Source of the DNA: Mesaphorura yosii
Taxonomy: Eukaryota; Arthropoda; Collembola; Poduromorpha; Tullbergiidae
DNA length: 64,000 bases
Direction of reading: 5' to 3'
NCBI GenBank assembly: GCA_009869945.1
Contig: WIXG01000059.1
Coordinates: forward strand, 124,001 to 188,000
The notes beneath the pieces were generated by a model. The model was not told where the DNA came from, did not search any database, and saw only the letters and a list, made by a program, of their open reading frames with translations. Each line of letters starts with the position of its first letter. Position 1 is the stretch's first letter. This document shows, in pieces, positions 13,401 to 26,700 of the stretch. Position numbers and translations under genes: made by a program.

Positions 13401-14581
13401 CGGCGTAAATACTAGCTAGCTCCTTAGAACATAGTAACTGCACACTACACAAATACGTACGCTCAATAATACACGGAGTAACATTATATGATAGTTTAGT
13501 TCGTCTGCTTCACCACACGTTTTAGTGAAAGCTGTTCAATTTTAGTAAGTTTGAGTGACTAATAGCCGTTGACATAAACTCGCATTGGACTAGCACTGGA
13601 ATTAATGAAGACGTTCAACTGAACTAATATCCAAGTATTAACTTTAGCTCCCCTAGTACATACAAAAGTTTATAGAATAGTCGAATAATACATTATCGTA
13701 GTAATTTGTTAGTCGACTGCTGAGTCGGAACGCGAAGACTGACTCGTTCTCCTCTGCCTGCATGTCTTATTATTTACAGTACAACAAAAGTTTCGTTTGC
13801 ATCAACAACAATCCTAACGTCCTACAACAACGCCTAGAACAAGTTAAATCTTAACGCGAATTGTGTTCATGTTCGCACAATGGAAAAACACAGAGGTGAA
13901 GATGATAGATATATGATCTCTTTTTAGTTGCGTGCGATCTCTTTGCATTCTTTCTCGGAGCCAGAGCCGACAGAGCTGCAAACAAAACGAGTACAAGTCC
14001 ACACTCTCTCCTCTCGTTTCTTTTCAGTGACCAGACTCTCGAGCGGCCACGGTGCGGCCTGGACTTGCAGACAAAAGGTGACTATTCTCGCCACAGCGTG
14101 AAGTCATGAGGATACGGGTGAGTTCTTGCTGGCGCAACTAAATCTGTTTTTGTGTGGAGGCGAATATCAATAACACAAAGTGTCCCAGTCCTTCACTCTG
14201 ACTTTTGGCAGTGACACGAAATTTGTTGGGAAATGCCCATGTCATTAGTACATTAAACGAGTTAAACTAAACATACTTCCAGTAGACTACTCGAGAAGCA
14301 AAGAAACTGAATCCGCTTCAGCGTGTGATGACTCGACGGAGTTGTCTGCTGTTGGTTTCACACGTTACGAGCGATTGCGAGAGAAAGTACAAGTGACCAA
14401 GAGAACAGAAAGTCATATTTGCAGTTGTGTGTTTGAATAGGCCAATGTAAGTAGTAAATGAGGAATAGAAATGAATGGTAGTACAGCTATTGGTTAATTA
14501 GGCCTCCGCTGAATGACTTACAGGCTAGTCTTAATTTAGTTCTGGTGTTGACGAATGTTAGGAAGCAATCGCGTGGACTAA
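7423..14581. other. Gene-free stretch: BCR 5' flank and downstream flank / possible 3'UTR of PMCA
   Basis: Just upstream of the BCR start, the minus strand has two upstream ATGs (7469 and 7432). Beyond that there are only short ORFs of chance type; the longest, 9378-9842 on +, has no recognisable motif. The nearest minus-strand AATAAA that I find downstream of the distal PMCA stop is near 10340, so a long PMCA 3'UTR is possible. A short GTGA microsatellite lies at 11644-11665. No RNA gene or mobile element is seen. Confidence 0.4.
11644..11665. repeat. GAGT/GTGA microsatellite
   Basis: A short interrupted run of the tetranucleotide GTGA, about five units, in noncoding DNA. Confidence 0.6.
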
Positions 14582-14797
14582 CTAGACTGCGGTTTCTGTA
14601 TGGCTTCTGGATGAGAGTTTCTCAAACTCTGGAGCTGAGACTTCGAATGGGTAATTGTCTGCGTATTCGATGGAGGACGTTTGTGAGAGTCGTTTATTGA
14701 GAGAGGCTTGTTTTTGGAGTACAGCTGCTATGGATGGATTACTCCTCTCCCCAAATCGTGTATCCAACCCCTGACGAAACGCATTTACTACACGGAT
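14582..14797 (-). CDS. PMCA: PMCA alternative last exon, distal (ends ETAV)
   Basis: The acceptor TATCTTCTTCCAG opens an exon in phase 0 after the shared LQTQ end. It encodes [20 protein letters not shown], close to the vertebrate calmodulin-binding start IRVVKAFRSSL. It ends [10 protein letters not shown], then TAG. ETAV fits a class I PDZ-binding C-terminus (T/S-x-V/I/L). The exon is 216 nt and lies 7.6 kb beyond the last shared exon. It matches my memory of the usual insect PMCA tail. It is mutually exclusive with 19704-20078, because each ends in a stop. Confidence 0.88.
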   Translation of the reverse strand: MRVVNAFRQGLDTRFGERSNPSIAAVLQKQASLNKRLSQTSSIEYADNYPFEVSAPEFEKLSSRSHTETAV

Positions 14798-17700
14798 CTG
14801 GAAGAAGATACACGAAAAGGAATGTTTTAACAGTCGTCCTGCAACTCTATTGCGACACAGGCATGACACAACAGAGCTGATTTACCTCGGACGGCTTCCC
14901 TCTCTTTTGCGCATCCCCAATCAGTTGCCCCATCCTTGCAGCCTACCAATTTTATTGCAATCATTTGTACAAGAGCGTACTCTTTATGATTCCCATTCAA
15001 AGAAGAGACACGTTTACAAACAAACATTATAGAGTCAAAAGAAGTAAATAGAGAAAATAGAACGAATAGAATAATCGGAAAATAAAACACCTAAATAATT
15101 TGAATGGCCTGAAACAGCCACTCGATCAGCCAAACATGCCGTACTTATAAATCAGCTCTGTTGAATATCACTAAATGCTGCAGCTGAAACAATTGAAATA
15201 AAAACGAACAAGTATTCTCGCCAACACTCACTCCGTTCCGACTGACCATCGACTCCAATCCAACTCAGCTCAGAATCAAAAGTTACCCAGGAAAACTACG
15301 AGTTGGAGCGATTCGCACCGGAAAGAAATGAACACCACGAGAAAGTTCATTCAGGAGAAGTCTCCGGACCAAATAAACAACCAATGTACTCTGTACTCTT
15401 GTTGTCTTTTCACCCTGTTCGCTTCAAACATCACACCAATAAGACTCAGAATCAAAGTCACAGTGGCATTTTATCTTGCACAAACTTAAAACGGAAAATA
15501 ATAAACCTCGTTTTCGCATTCACCTGGAAAGAAGCATGCCAAATAAGTATCGCCACCAAAAAATCCAGAAAACCAAATAAGTAGGAAATAATAGAAATCA
15601 GGATAAAATCAGTTTTGCACATTGCAATTGATCACGACGAGAAATGCCGTTGTGGGGCAATTCTGCAAGACACTCGCGATCGGTACGTGAAACCCCGACA
15701 GAAACCATAAACATAATGAGGACATAAAAGTAACAGAAAGTAAACATGAATTATGCACACGTGAGTCTGATAGTCAGGAGTTATGCTTCGGTTCACTTTC
15801 CCCACCATACAAGCAAATGCAACAAGTTACCTGCGGAAATATCTAATTTACGTAGTTCGACAAGGAAAGGGACAATTTAAATGAGTAACGGATTGCTGGG
15901 CTCGAATATTGGCTGACTGAAGCCGGTAAACTGCAATGGAAGAGTGATCAACGGTAACGGTGAACTGAAAGTGAAAGTTGGGAGGCCGAACTTTAGCAGA
16001 TTTGAAAGTCTGTCGACTGACTGTCGCATTTCAAAGACTGTGCACTATGAGAGAGACTACTGGATTGTGAAGTGAAAACATCAAGATGCTCAGAAGCGTC
16101 GGACTTGAACTTGAAAAGTGGCAGACTATGCCTGGATTAGTCTAAGCTACTGGGGAAAGCCAAATTACAGGTTTATGTACAAGTAAAGTTTGACTATTAT
16201 TTTTATTGTACATAATCGGAGTTGGAGTCAAAGCGTAAAAATGAAATGGAATGAACCCAGACCAGTGGGAAAATGTAAGCGGATAAATAAGGAAGTGACG
16301 ATAATTCTAAAAAATCTAGATCTTCTCGTCTACTACCAAGTAAAGAGTAAATAATGAAAACATTTGCTAAGTAAAGGTCCGCTAAATTGAGTGACTAGAC
16401 TAACGAATCAATGTAATTCTCATCAACGTAATTGGTCCATGGACTTCTCTTTTTTACTTGTTCTGAAGCACACAATAATAACTGGCCCATGCAAGAATAG
16501 ACAACTAGCGAGACTAAAGTGCACCACAATGTATACTACAATTAGCGGCTGAGATCCGATCGCACAAGGCGAGCGCTCTCGCAAGCTAAGTCAGCGTTGC
16601 GATTAAAGAGCAAGACTACGGTGAACGGAAGCTTTACTCGAAAGTAGGCTAATGCCCAAGTGACAAGAACTGAAATTGAAGCGAGTACAAGCGAGTTGAC
16701 TACGGAGAAAGCGGACGACAGCAAGAACAGTGAAATAAGACTACTTAGAGCTAAAAATCGGAAACAGCGTACGCTAGAGACAAGACTACACCAACAAGAG
16801 AGAAATACAGAAAGATGGAAGCACCGAAAGAAGGCTTACAGCTTGATCTGTGGAACTCTTGCTGTAGGGTACCGGGATCAATCTCTCTTGCAACTCACCG
16901 CCTATGACCTTTCACACCAAAGGGTAAGTGCGATGAGACATAGTGAAAGAGCTTATACACAGTTTACACAATGACATGACATTTGAGAGGGCATCATTTG
17001 GACAGCAGGAGAAAGGAAGCGGAATTGCAAGGAGTTTAGAGATGAAGGCCCTACGAGGGTCGGTGTCATGTGAATGGCGAGTGAATGTGGTGACAGCGTG
17101 TCAGTGAACCGGGAGAAGGATTCTCAATGACTCTTTTCTCAATCAGCTTGCATCAGAAAATTAACAAGTAGTCGACGATTAATCTTGAAAATGAAACCCC
17201 TTTGACGAAGCTGCTGTTATTAAACAAACTGTTACGAGGGGAGATTGGTTAAGGTTACGGTTTGGTTATGTTAAAATGCGGTTTATGGTTTAGTGTAACA
17301 CAAATCAAATCAAAGTACAGTCGGGATCAAGAGTCAGCCTCTGGCGAGGCGAAATGTTTGATGGGCGAATTGTTATTTTACTAGAGAAACTACGGAGAAA
17401 GCAGAAAGAAGATAGTGTTTGGTGTTTATGCATGATTGGCACAGTGTAAGGCAAGGTGTGGATAGAAAAGACAGTCAGAAAGAAGAAGAGTGGCGAAAAG
17501 TTTGTTGGAGTCTTAATTAACAAAGAGATGTGGAACACGTCAACAACAACACAACACATCAAACATGGAACACAGAGGTACGACTCAAGTGCTTTCTTTC
17601 AATCGACAACGCACACACACTCACATTGGTCAATTCGAGCTGCAGAACCGTAACGTGACATGGCTGGGTGAGGGGTGTCTACTTCGCCGAGGTTCACACG

Positions 17701-20700
17701 AAAGACTTCGAGTGCTCTGGGGAGTTAATCTACCATACCAAAGTTCCTCGGGTATTTATTCGTCGTCACTCAGATAATTGCAAAATGGAGTATGCAATTA
17801 TCTAGCAGTACACACGCAGATACTTAACTCGAGAGTAGGTCGGTGGACACATCGAGGTCAAAATGCCAAACTTCATCTGCACACTGCAAACCATACTGAC
17901 CATACACAACACAAATACCACGTGCTGCGTGGTATACAGAGAAGCAAACAATGAACACGGTTTCATTTAGAATTTTAGAATGGATGCGTAATAGTTACAG
18001 GTCGCACGTAATTACACAATAGACGAAGGCACACGAAAAGCTTGCGAAATAAAAACATGAAAAAGAGGCGTTTGAAGGGCGAGTTGCATGCATCAGAGTC
18101 AGAACCACCACACTGTTACGTCATACGTTGGAGTTGATTAAGGTACGCGATTGAAACCTGGTCTGAATGTCCACAACGTTTTCTCCTACACTCCTATCTT
18201 TAGTCGTAATGAGTGAGAACTATGTAATTTACCGCATGCGCTAGGCTTATTATTCGTCGCACCTTGATCCCCGTTTCGATTGAGTAGTTTGGACTACTAT
18301 CGAGTCAACAGTATAAACTACGCAGGCAACACTCGGACTCAAAGTGAAAGAATCGGTAGGACAATTTTCTAAATCATTATAGTGGTGAACTGAATTCAAG
18401 GTTCAATTTGTTCGCTGGAAGACTCTGCATTGAGATGACAAAAAGTAAACGGCGAAAAATAAATGTACAAAAATAAACACTGGCAATATGTAAGATCGAT
18501 CAGTGGGCATTTAATTGGAACACAAATAATACGATATAATAAGTATAAGTTAATATTCAGTGAATTGTTGAGGTTACAGTAGTTTCTTAAAAGCCTATAA
18601 AGTATTGGTTGGGTTAGTTTCATCTTATGCATTAATAGTAGGGCATCATTATTTCATTATTGGTACATTACTTAAGTATTATTAGTAAGTTTTCAAAAGT
18701 TGTACAAAAGGGAACCAACAGCTCAAATTCAAGTAGGATAGCTTGCGAAGTGTAAAGATGAGGGGAAAAGTCTAAACTGAGCCAAGCACTCTTCAGTTAT
18801 ATACATTTGGTCTTCAGAGCATTGATTCAGACTTTAGTTGACTCATAAATGTAATGTATAGTGAATATCTCTAGCGCAGACAAGTCTGCGGAGCTCAATC
18901 GCTCTAAAAGGTCAAGGTAGGGTTTGGAACTATTTCCGGGTTGCCTCTCTCGTGTAAATTATCGCGTAAATATTGATCAGCTAGGTTTTCTTTACAGGGC
19001 GTGTTTGTTTCGAAGTGAAACTGAATTTCATAAGCTTATAGTGCAAAATAAAAACAAACAGAGCCACTAAAAACTGCTTTAGGTACAGTTATTATGTTGT
19101 AGAATATCAACGGCAACGATGCTCAAGTAAGTTTTAAGTATGAGATTGAAAATTTGGTCCAAACTTGGTATGAGATTACGAGTATACACGTAGAGCACTA
19201 CTGACAAGCGAACAGAAGAGAAACGGAGCATGCAGATCTGTAAGTATCGTGAGAGTAACTCGAGCGAAAGGGAAGAATTTGAGTGACTAGAACAAAACAG
19301 GAATATCGGTGAGAACAGTTAGTCCAAGAGTAGTTGCCGATTGTTGGACTGCTGATGACAGGTGGGTGACACACGGACCGGGCTTCGAAAGACAGTTGGG
19401 AACATGCATGGGCACAACCAATCACGCAAAGGAACTGAATCGGTTAGCTGGTAGTATTGTGTTAATGTGAGTGAGCCCGTTGTAAAATTCCCCAAATATC
19501 TTCAAGAAAGAGTCCACTCTGAGGACTGACGATGCCAAGAGTCAAGAGACGAGGCATGTGAGCGATTGATTGGAAAACAGGACCGTGGAGGGGTTCTGAG
19601 GAAACTCAGGTCATCCGAGAGAGCACGAGACAGTTGATGTGGAAAGGCCAAAGTTGTCCAGCTTAAGGTAAGAGTTGTAAGTGATAACACAGCGGTTGAA
19701 AGTTCAGATACTCGTTTCGTGGACGAGTTCGGGCAGTTCTGGTAGCAAGGCTCGACAGATATGGCGGTGTGGGCTCAAAGTTCTAGCACCAGTCGCGTTT
19801 GTGTTTTCCGTGTTTGTCCATCTGACTCCGCGTCGGTCCTCGTGTGCGCTTACACCACTGAGTCTCATGTTTAAGCTCCCACTACTGGGTTTCTGAGTCT
19901 CTGTCATCGGGGAAGGAGTTTTGAGTGGGTCTTCGTCGATATAGCTGATGTCGGACATCGGTCTGATGCCAGGATGACTTCTTGAACTCCTAAGACTTTG
20001 CAAGCTGTGTAAGCTATGAACAGAACGCTTCTCTTCCATGTCCTCCAGAGTTGATTTGAATGCTCTTATGACTCTCAACTGTAAACATATAGGAGGAGAT
20101 TGGGAGAGAGTTGCATGAGTCTCTCTCAGTTTCGGTACCCCAGCCCTCCTAACTCTCTTCCACTCAGTATCCCTTCGTCATCGTTCGAGTTTTAGTAAAT
20201 GAGAACTTAACCAAAGCGGAATAAAATTAGAAATCAACAACGGCAGTTGACAAATTTAAAGTAAAAACCAAGCCATAAGATGCAGTAAGGCTCGCAGACC
20301 CTTCTTAACCTTACTCCGCATTACCCTTAGCGTACACTAACCGACTAGAGGTATTTTGGTAAAATGGCATCTTTCTAAACAGTAGAAAAATGAGTCGACA
20401 AGCGTTCAGCCTTCATTCCAGTAACACAATGACACTTCATGCAAGCCCTGCCATTTAGAGAAAAAAGCACGCGCTCGAAAAATCATGGTCTTCGAGAAAT
20501 TCATTTCAGCGGCTCAAAATCGCTGCTGAGGATATCAAATTCGCTAGGTTGCGACAGTAGGTGACCAAGAAACTAATACTATGAGTAGAAAATGGGTCAT
20601 GAGAATATCTCAAGCCAAGTGAGTGGAAAGTAAGAATAGAAGAGATGAAGTTGTGCAGTGACAAGGCGGGTCAGATATCTTCAGTTTCAGTAAGAGTAGG

Positions 20701-23700
20701 AAAATAGAGTAGAATGGACTCATGAAGGTTACAGCACACGACTAAAAGTCAACTAATCAGTCACACATCTTAACGGGGTTTCTACTTCCTACTCGCAGAA
20801 GGAGAAGCTGAGATTTCGTCAAGCCGACAATGGAATTCTCGAAACATGCACTACTTAGACACGGGGTCAACGGCGTCGCGGTCCTTGTTATGACCGGGAG
20901 GAAAACTCAAGACAGGACACTCAGGCGAGACACTCTGGAATGCTGATCGTGTAACATGAGAAGAGACTCCAGACACTACGCCTACAAGCCACAAGAGAGG
21001 ATTTGCAGCTGGTGAGTTCTGAGCACCAATTCTGCCACTTGAAGTTGAAATTACAGTCATTCTAGCAGTACGCCGAGAATTACGTGTGTGTACGACTGAA
21101 GAGAGATGATAGGCATGGCTGTCGCATCAGCTCTTAGCACATAAATCGTAACTTCAGGAATTTCTCATGCGCATTGGTAATCTGAGAATTCATTCAATGT
21201 TAGTGGTTAGGGTGGGAGAAAGCGGAGACTCTATACAGTTCAAGAGAGGAAACAAGTTGCTTGGATGCAACGAATAATGAACCCGACAGAAAAAAGGGAC
21301 TTGCACTTTCAGCTCCAGAGAATGTACCGATTCAAGTTCAAATTCTTCAACTAAGCGGGTAACGAATGAAAGAACAGTTCAAGTATTGACATGGCTTTTT
21401 TTCGAAAACTACTAGGAGCTAAAAGCGGGTCCGCTATTGTCTTGGATTCAAACATTAGTGTGCTGTAAGTGTTCACATTCTAGAGAAACGAGGTTGAGGA
21501 AGTACAGCATGGTAAGTTAGTCAGAAATAGAAAGTATTATTCCCGCGCAAGGCTGAAAGAAAGGAAGAACGAGAAGGGAGCGGAGAAAGAAAGTCCGAGA
21601 AGAGTGAAAGATGTTGAAAAGAGTGACAAGACAGACAGAGAAAGAGAAGGGTCTTTTGCAGAAATACAAAAGACGGTTTATGTACAGATAGGCAGATAGA
21701 AAGAGAGATGGGGTTATGTGAGTTTGTTCAAGTAAAGTATAAAAGAGGTAAGTTTGCAAATAGAAGACAAGAGGGAAAGTTGCACAAGAATGACTCGTTG
21801 TGTTGCAACGAGATCCCCAAGTCTAGCCATCTACAGTGTTCACCAATGAGTACTTAAAAGACAGTGGTACAATCAAATAAGTGACCGGTTAAGATGGCCA
21901 ATGAGAGTGGGGGTCGGGTAAAGAGGAAGAGGAAGTATCATGAAGATCATAGGACGCTGCCCCTTAAGCCCAAAATACCAGTTAGCACCGTGTTAGCAAA
22001 TCAGCTGCATTCCCTTTAGTCGCAAGTTATTTGCAGAGCGCGAAATGGAACGCAGTGAAGACAACGTTAAAAGAATCCAACATCCAACCAAAGCAAAACA
22101 TTTCACTTGGAAAATGCTTTCACCCTTGAAACTCGTCATTAATTTCTTTCATCGGTTTATATTTTTCTTCTCGTCTCAACAAATGAGGAAACCTCACAAG
22201 TTGTTTACTCTGGATTAATTTCTATGGCCGTTATTGCATCAAGGAATGGAAAGCGCTTTTCAATAGCGTCTTCGGGTGATACTAAAGCTGTAGGCTACAT
22301 GTATTGCTTCGAGGATATGGACAATGGATTTTTAACAGGTTCTAAGAAACCCGGCACTTTATGCGCAACAGCGTTAAACCCGTGACTTTTGTATGCCATT
22401 GAACCTTCCGCTAAGATTAAATTAAGGCTAAATAAAATTACCTGAGTTTGTAATCTGGTGAGTCCACGAATCCACAAGATTTGACCCGCACTACGTCGTT
22501 TGTCAGAATCCAGCTCGTATCCGTCTTCGCCAAGTGGAACACCGTGAGTATATTCTTCTGGATGACCTCGTCCCCATCTGCGGATTCAATTACAGTCATG
22601 TTAAAGTCAGAACAAGCATCCATGTAAAATCATATTTAGCAAATCACTTACGATAAGATCTTGGGAAGTTTCCGTGTAGGAACTGTGGTGACAACTTGAC
22701 CCTTCATACAAAAACAAGAAAGAGAAACTAATTAGTCTATGACGTATAAGTTAGTTTGTCTCATTTCCCCGCTTTAAGTTTGATTTCTCTCGGTGCAACT
22801 ACAACCTCAGCAATTTCTCGTTTCCAATTTGTTTAAACAGTTTCATTCGTTGACTTTCTCCTGTCTTAATATGTTCTAACTGTAATTTTAACTAAAGTAA
22901 GAGCAAAAATGTAATTTTAAATTGTCCTCACGATGGCAGTCAACTTGAAAAATTAGTACACGAAGAACTTGACCATTGGTGAACATGTATGTGAGGTTAT
23001 TGTCAATGGAACCAAGTGTGGGAAACGTTTCAAAGATCAGTCCAACCCATGCAAACACGCGAACTATGTGAAGAGGGCTTCTGAAACTGGAAAAGAAATT
23101 CCAGTTTATGTTGGAAAGAACTCCAACAGCAGCGGACCAGCTGCTTACCACACAAAAGGCAGCTCATCAATGGCCACGTTTTGTGTTACAAATAACCTCA
23201 CTCCTGTACACATTCATGAATCATGATATTGACTGTGGATACGACAAATCTCAGCAAGAGTTGACAGAGTGCTGGTGCCAAGTATGAATTTAAATAACTA
23301 AAATGCTTAACATGGCAAGGTTTGATTTTACAGTAATTAGTTGTGTTCTATTTACAGTGCTTTCTGCAATATTCATCTTTATACAAGAACAGTGGTGTTC
23401 CATTTACATTTGTTAAATTTTAAAATCGGTAAAACTCTTTACTCACCCAAATAAGAGCACCAACACCGAAAACCAAACACCACAACCACTGCTCTATGTT
23501 GAGTGGTTTAGTGGAAAAGGCAAGGTCTCCCCACTGCACAATGATTATCTGGTAAAAAGAACCCGCGGTAATTAGTCAACACCAAATTTCCATCTTTTTA
23601 ACTAAGAGCTGTAATTACTTGAGCGATTGCGGTAGCCAGCCAAATAACGTAGAAGATGGCATTTGTAAAAATTCCTTTAAAAACGTTTCGCTGGCCGTGA

Positions 23701-26700
23701 ATTTTGCGAGCATTAATTTCATTGAAAAGGGTCATCATAACAAATGTATTAAAGATCATTGTCAAATGAACAGATGGTGTCGATAAACTGCTGCCATCAT
23801 CAATGTCTAGGAATTTATGACCTGGACAACAAAACACATCTCATTAACACACATTCAAAGACGGAGATGTGCCAAGTCATCTTACCCGTGAAGAGGAGTG
23901 TGAAAATGACAACAAGTTGGTATAAAGCTTGTCCTAGAATATTCTTCATCATGGTTCGTGAAATAAGGGGCTTAGTCCGACCGTATGGCTTTCGCAAGAG
24001 AAGATCCGCAGTCGGCAGTTCTGTAGCTAAGGCGAGTGATGCCAGGGTATCCATAATAAGATTTACCCACAGCATTTGTACAGCCTGAGCACAAAATACT
24101 AAAATGAATACCCAGGCAGACGAAGCGCTCAACGCGCCAACTCACCTTTAGGGGACTGCTGTCCACGGCACAAGCACCAATGAAGGCCACAATCACAGCA
24201 ACAACATTAACTGTCAGCTGAAATTGAAGAAATTTTGCTATGCTGTCATACACATTCCGTCCCCACAAGACCGCTTTCACGATGCTTGAGAAGTTATCAT
24301 CTGTTAAAATGATATCAGAAGCTTCCTTCGCAACGTCAGTGCCAGCAATTCCCTGAAAGGAAAAATTAGATGAATGAGAATTGTACCCTATGGTTCAGTA
24401 AAATTTCTGCCTTACCATGGCAAACCCGACATCAGCTTTCTTTAAAGCAGGACCATCATTTGTTCCATCTCCGGTTACAGCCACAACCTCACGATTTTCA
24501 CTTATCTAGATTTCAATAAGATACATTTTGTACTTACATATGAATGCTTGACAACTGTCACTTTCCTTTACCTTTGAGTCAATGATGCCCTTGACTAAAG
24601 TATATTTGTCTGTTGGAGAGGAACGGGCCAGAACTCGGAGTTTAGGCCAAACCTTGTCCAATAAATGTTGCTGCACTTCGCCATTTGCGTCTCGAATTCG
24701 TTGATTAAATTCCTTCCCTTCTAGGATGAGGAAATCATCACCGGGACGTACAATTCCACATTTCTGTGCAATGGAGCGTGCCGTGTTGACGTTGTCACCG
24801 GTAACCATTCGAACCTAGCAGCAAAGATTTTGAATTATTGAAGCGTCAGTAGGTGGCTACGTGTAATTTCAGTCTGAAGCTTACTGTTATTCCCGCACGT
24901 TGACATTTCCGGATAGCATCAGGTACCTATTGGTTGAATTTGGCTTAGTATCGTGTAACATTTTCTAAATATTGAATGCGTAAGTAATCAAATGACAAAC
25001 TCACCTCAGGCCTCACTGGGTCTTCAATTCCGACTATGCACAAGCAAGTCAAATTTGCAACAATTGCATCCTCGTCATCCCAATTTGGCTCGCCTTCGGT
25101 ATGCACCTGCAATAATTCAAGCAATTGATAATTTGTTGATTACTATAAGAGTAGGATTCGTCAGACTGTCGCTTACCTGATTTTCTTCTGCTTTTCCGGG
25201 TACAAAGTCTTTGTAGGCAATGGAGATGGTTCTTAGTCCGTTGCAAGCCATTGGTTCAATGACTTCGACCACTAATCTATTCTGATACTCTTTATTGAAT
25301 TTTTCTAAGACTCCGTTCTTTCCGTGAATGAAGGAGCATTTTTTCATAATGATTTCAGAAGCTCCTTTAGTGAAAAGACGATAGCCTCCTCCTTGGCGGG
25401 GGATGACGGTGCTCATTGATTTGCGAACCGAGTTGAATGTGTAAACACGGGTGAAGGTTTCTTCTGGAATTCTCTCTCTAATAGGCGTAACATCCGAACC
25501 CAAGTCTCGAACAAACCCCAATAAAGCACACTCTGTCTTATTGCCTACTTGCTTTGGAAGTTCACCTGGATTCTCTGGTGGCTGCAATGAATAAGAGCCA
25601 CGGATCAGGTAACATGCTCGAACCACTTCAATTCCACATAAGATTCTTACCAAGATTCTTGACGTATAAGCACTATTTATCGCTATGGCCTGAACTAGAG
25701 TATCACGCATGTTCACTGGAATATCATTCAGTTTTGGGATTGTCTTATGTTGAAAACCACACAAATAACTCTCAACTACCGTCATTCTAGTAAAACAAAT
25801 TCAGCATTAGAAAATAGAAATTGAGAGGTTCTTGAGTAATTAGAATCACGTTGATGAGAAGTCGGCTTACCGATTAGTGGTCAGTGTCCCAGTTTTATCA
25901 GAGCATATTGCTGTGGCATTACCCATTGTTTCACAAGCATCCAAATGCCGAACCAGATTGTTGTCTTTCATCATTTTCTTAACCGAGTAGGCAAGTGACA
26001 GAGTCACAGCCAATGGCAAGCCTTCAGGGACAGCAACGACCAAGACAGTGATACCAGTAATAATAAATGTCACAAATTTCTGAGCATGACTTATGTGCCA
26101 ATCTTGGCGGTCAATTGCGTATTTAGAAATACTAAATCGAACGAACATGATGACAACGGTGAGGATGGCAATGGCAGTACCTGCAAACAAAAGCACGTGT
26201 AATTCCAATGGCCCACAGTATTAGAAGCTCAACAAATTCAGGCTCTATCCACCCACCTGCATAGCCAATTTGAATGGCTAACTTTGTAAGCTTGGCCTGC
26301 AGTACAGATTTTTCGTGTCCCTTGTCAGCGCCATGATCTACAGGTTTGGCAGTCGCTTCTTCAGGAATTGCCGCTGGTGGAGGTCTCCCGTCAGTAAGAG
26401 CATGACTATTTGACACGACCGGCTGACTCGCTGAGCCGGGAATTTCATCACCAGCTGGACCAACACGAGCTTTGATTGGACCTAAACAGTATTCATTGAT
26501 GTGACTCTCATATTTTCATACAGTTTCTACAAGGTCAGACGAATGTTCTCACTTCTATCAACTTTGATGACTGGAACACTGTTTTCCTCAATATGCTCAG
26601 CTGCTCCCAAAAGTGCGAAGATAATACCAGACTGAGAATTAATGCCCACAGCCGTCACAACCATCTTTCCGCTTCCTTCCATGACGTGGGTGCCTATTTG

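Noticed and set aside
20851..21060. Possible extra PMCA exon in the intron before the proximal last exon
   Set aside because: The ORF lacks matching splice sites in phase and any PMCA similarity.
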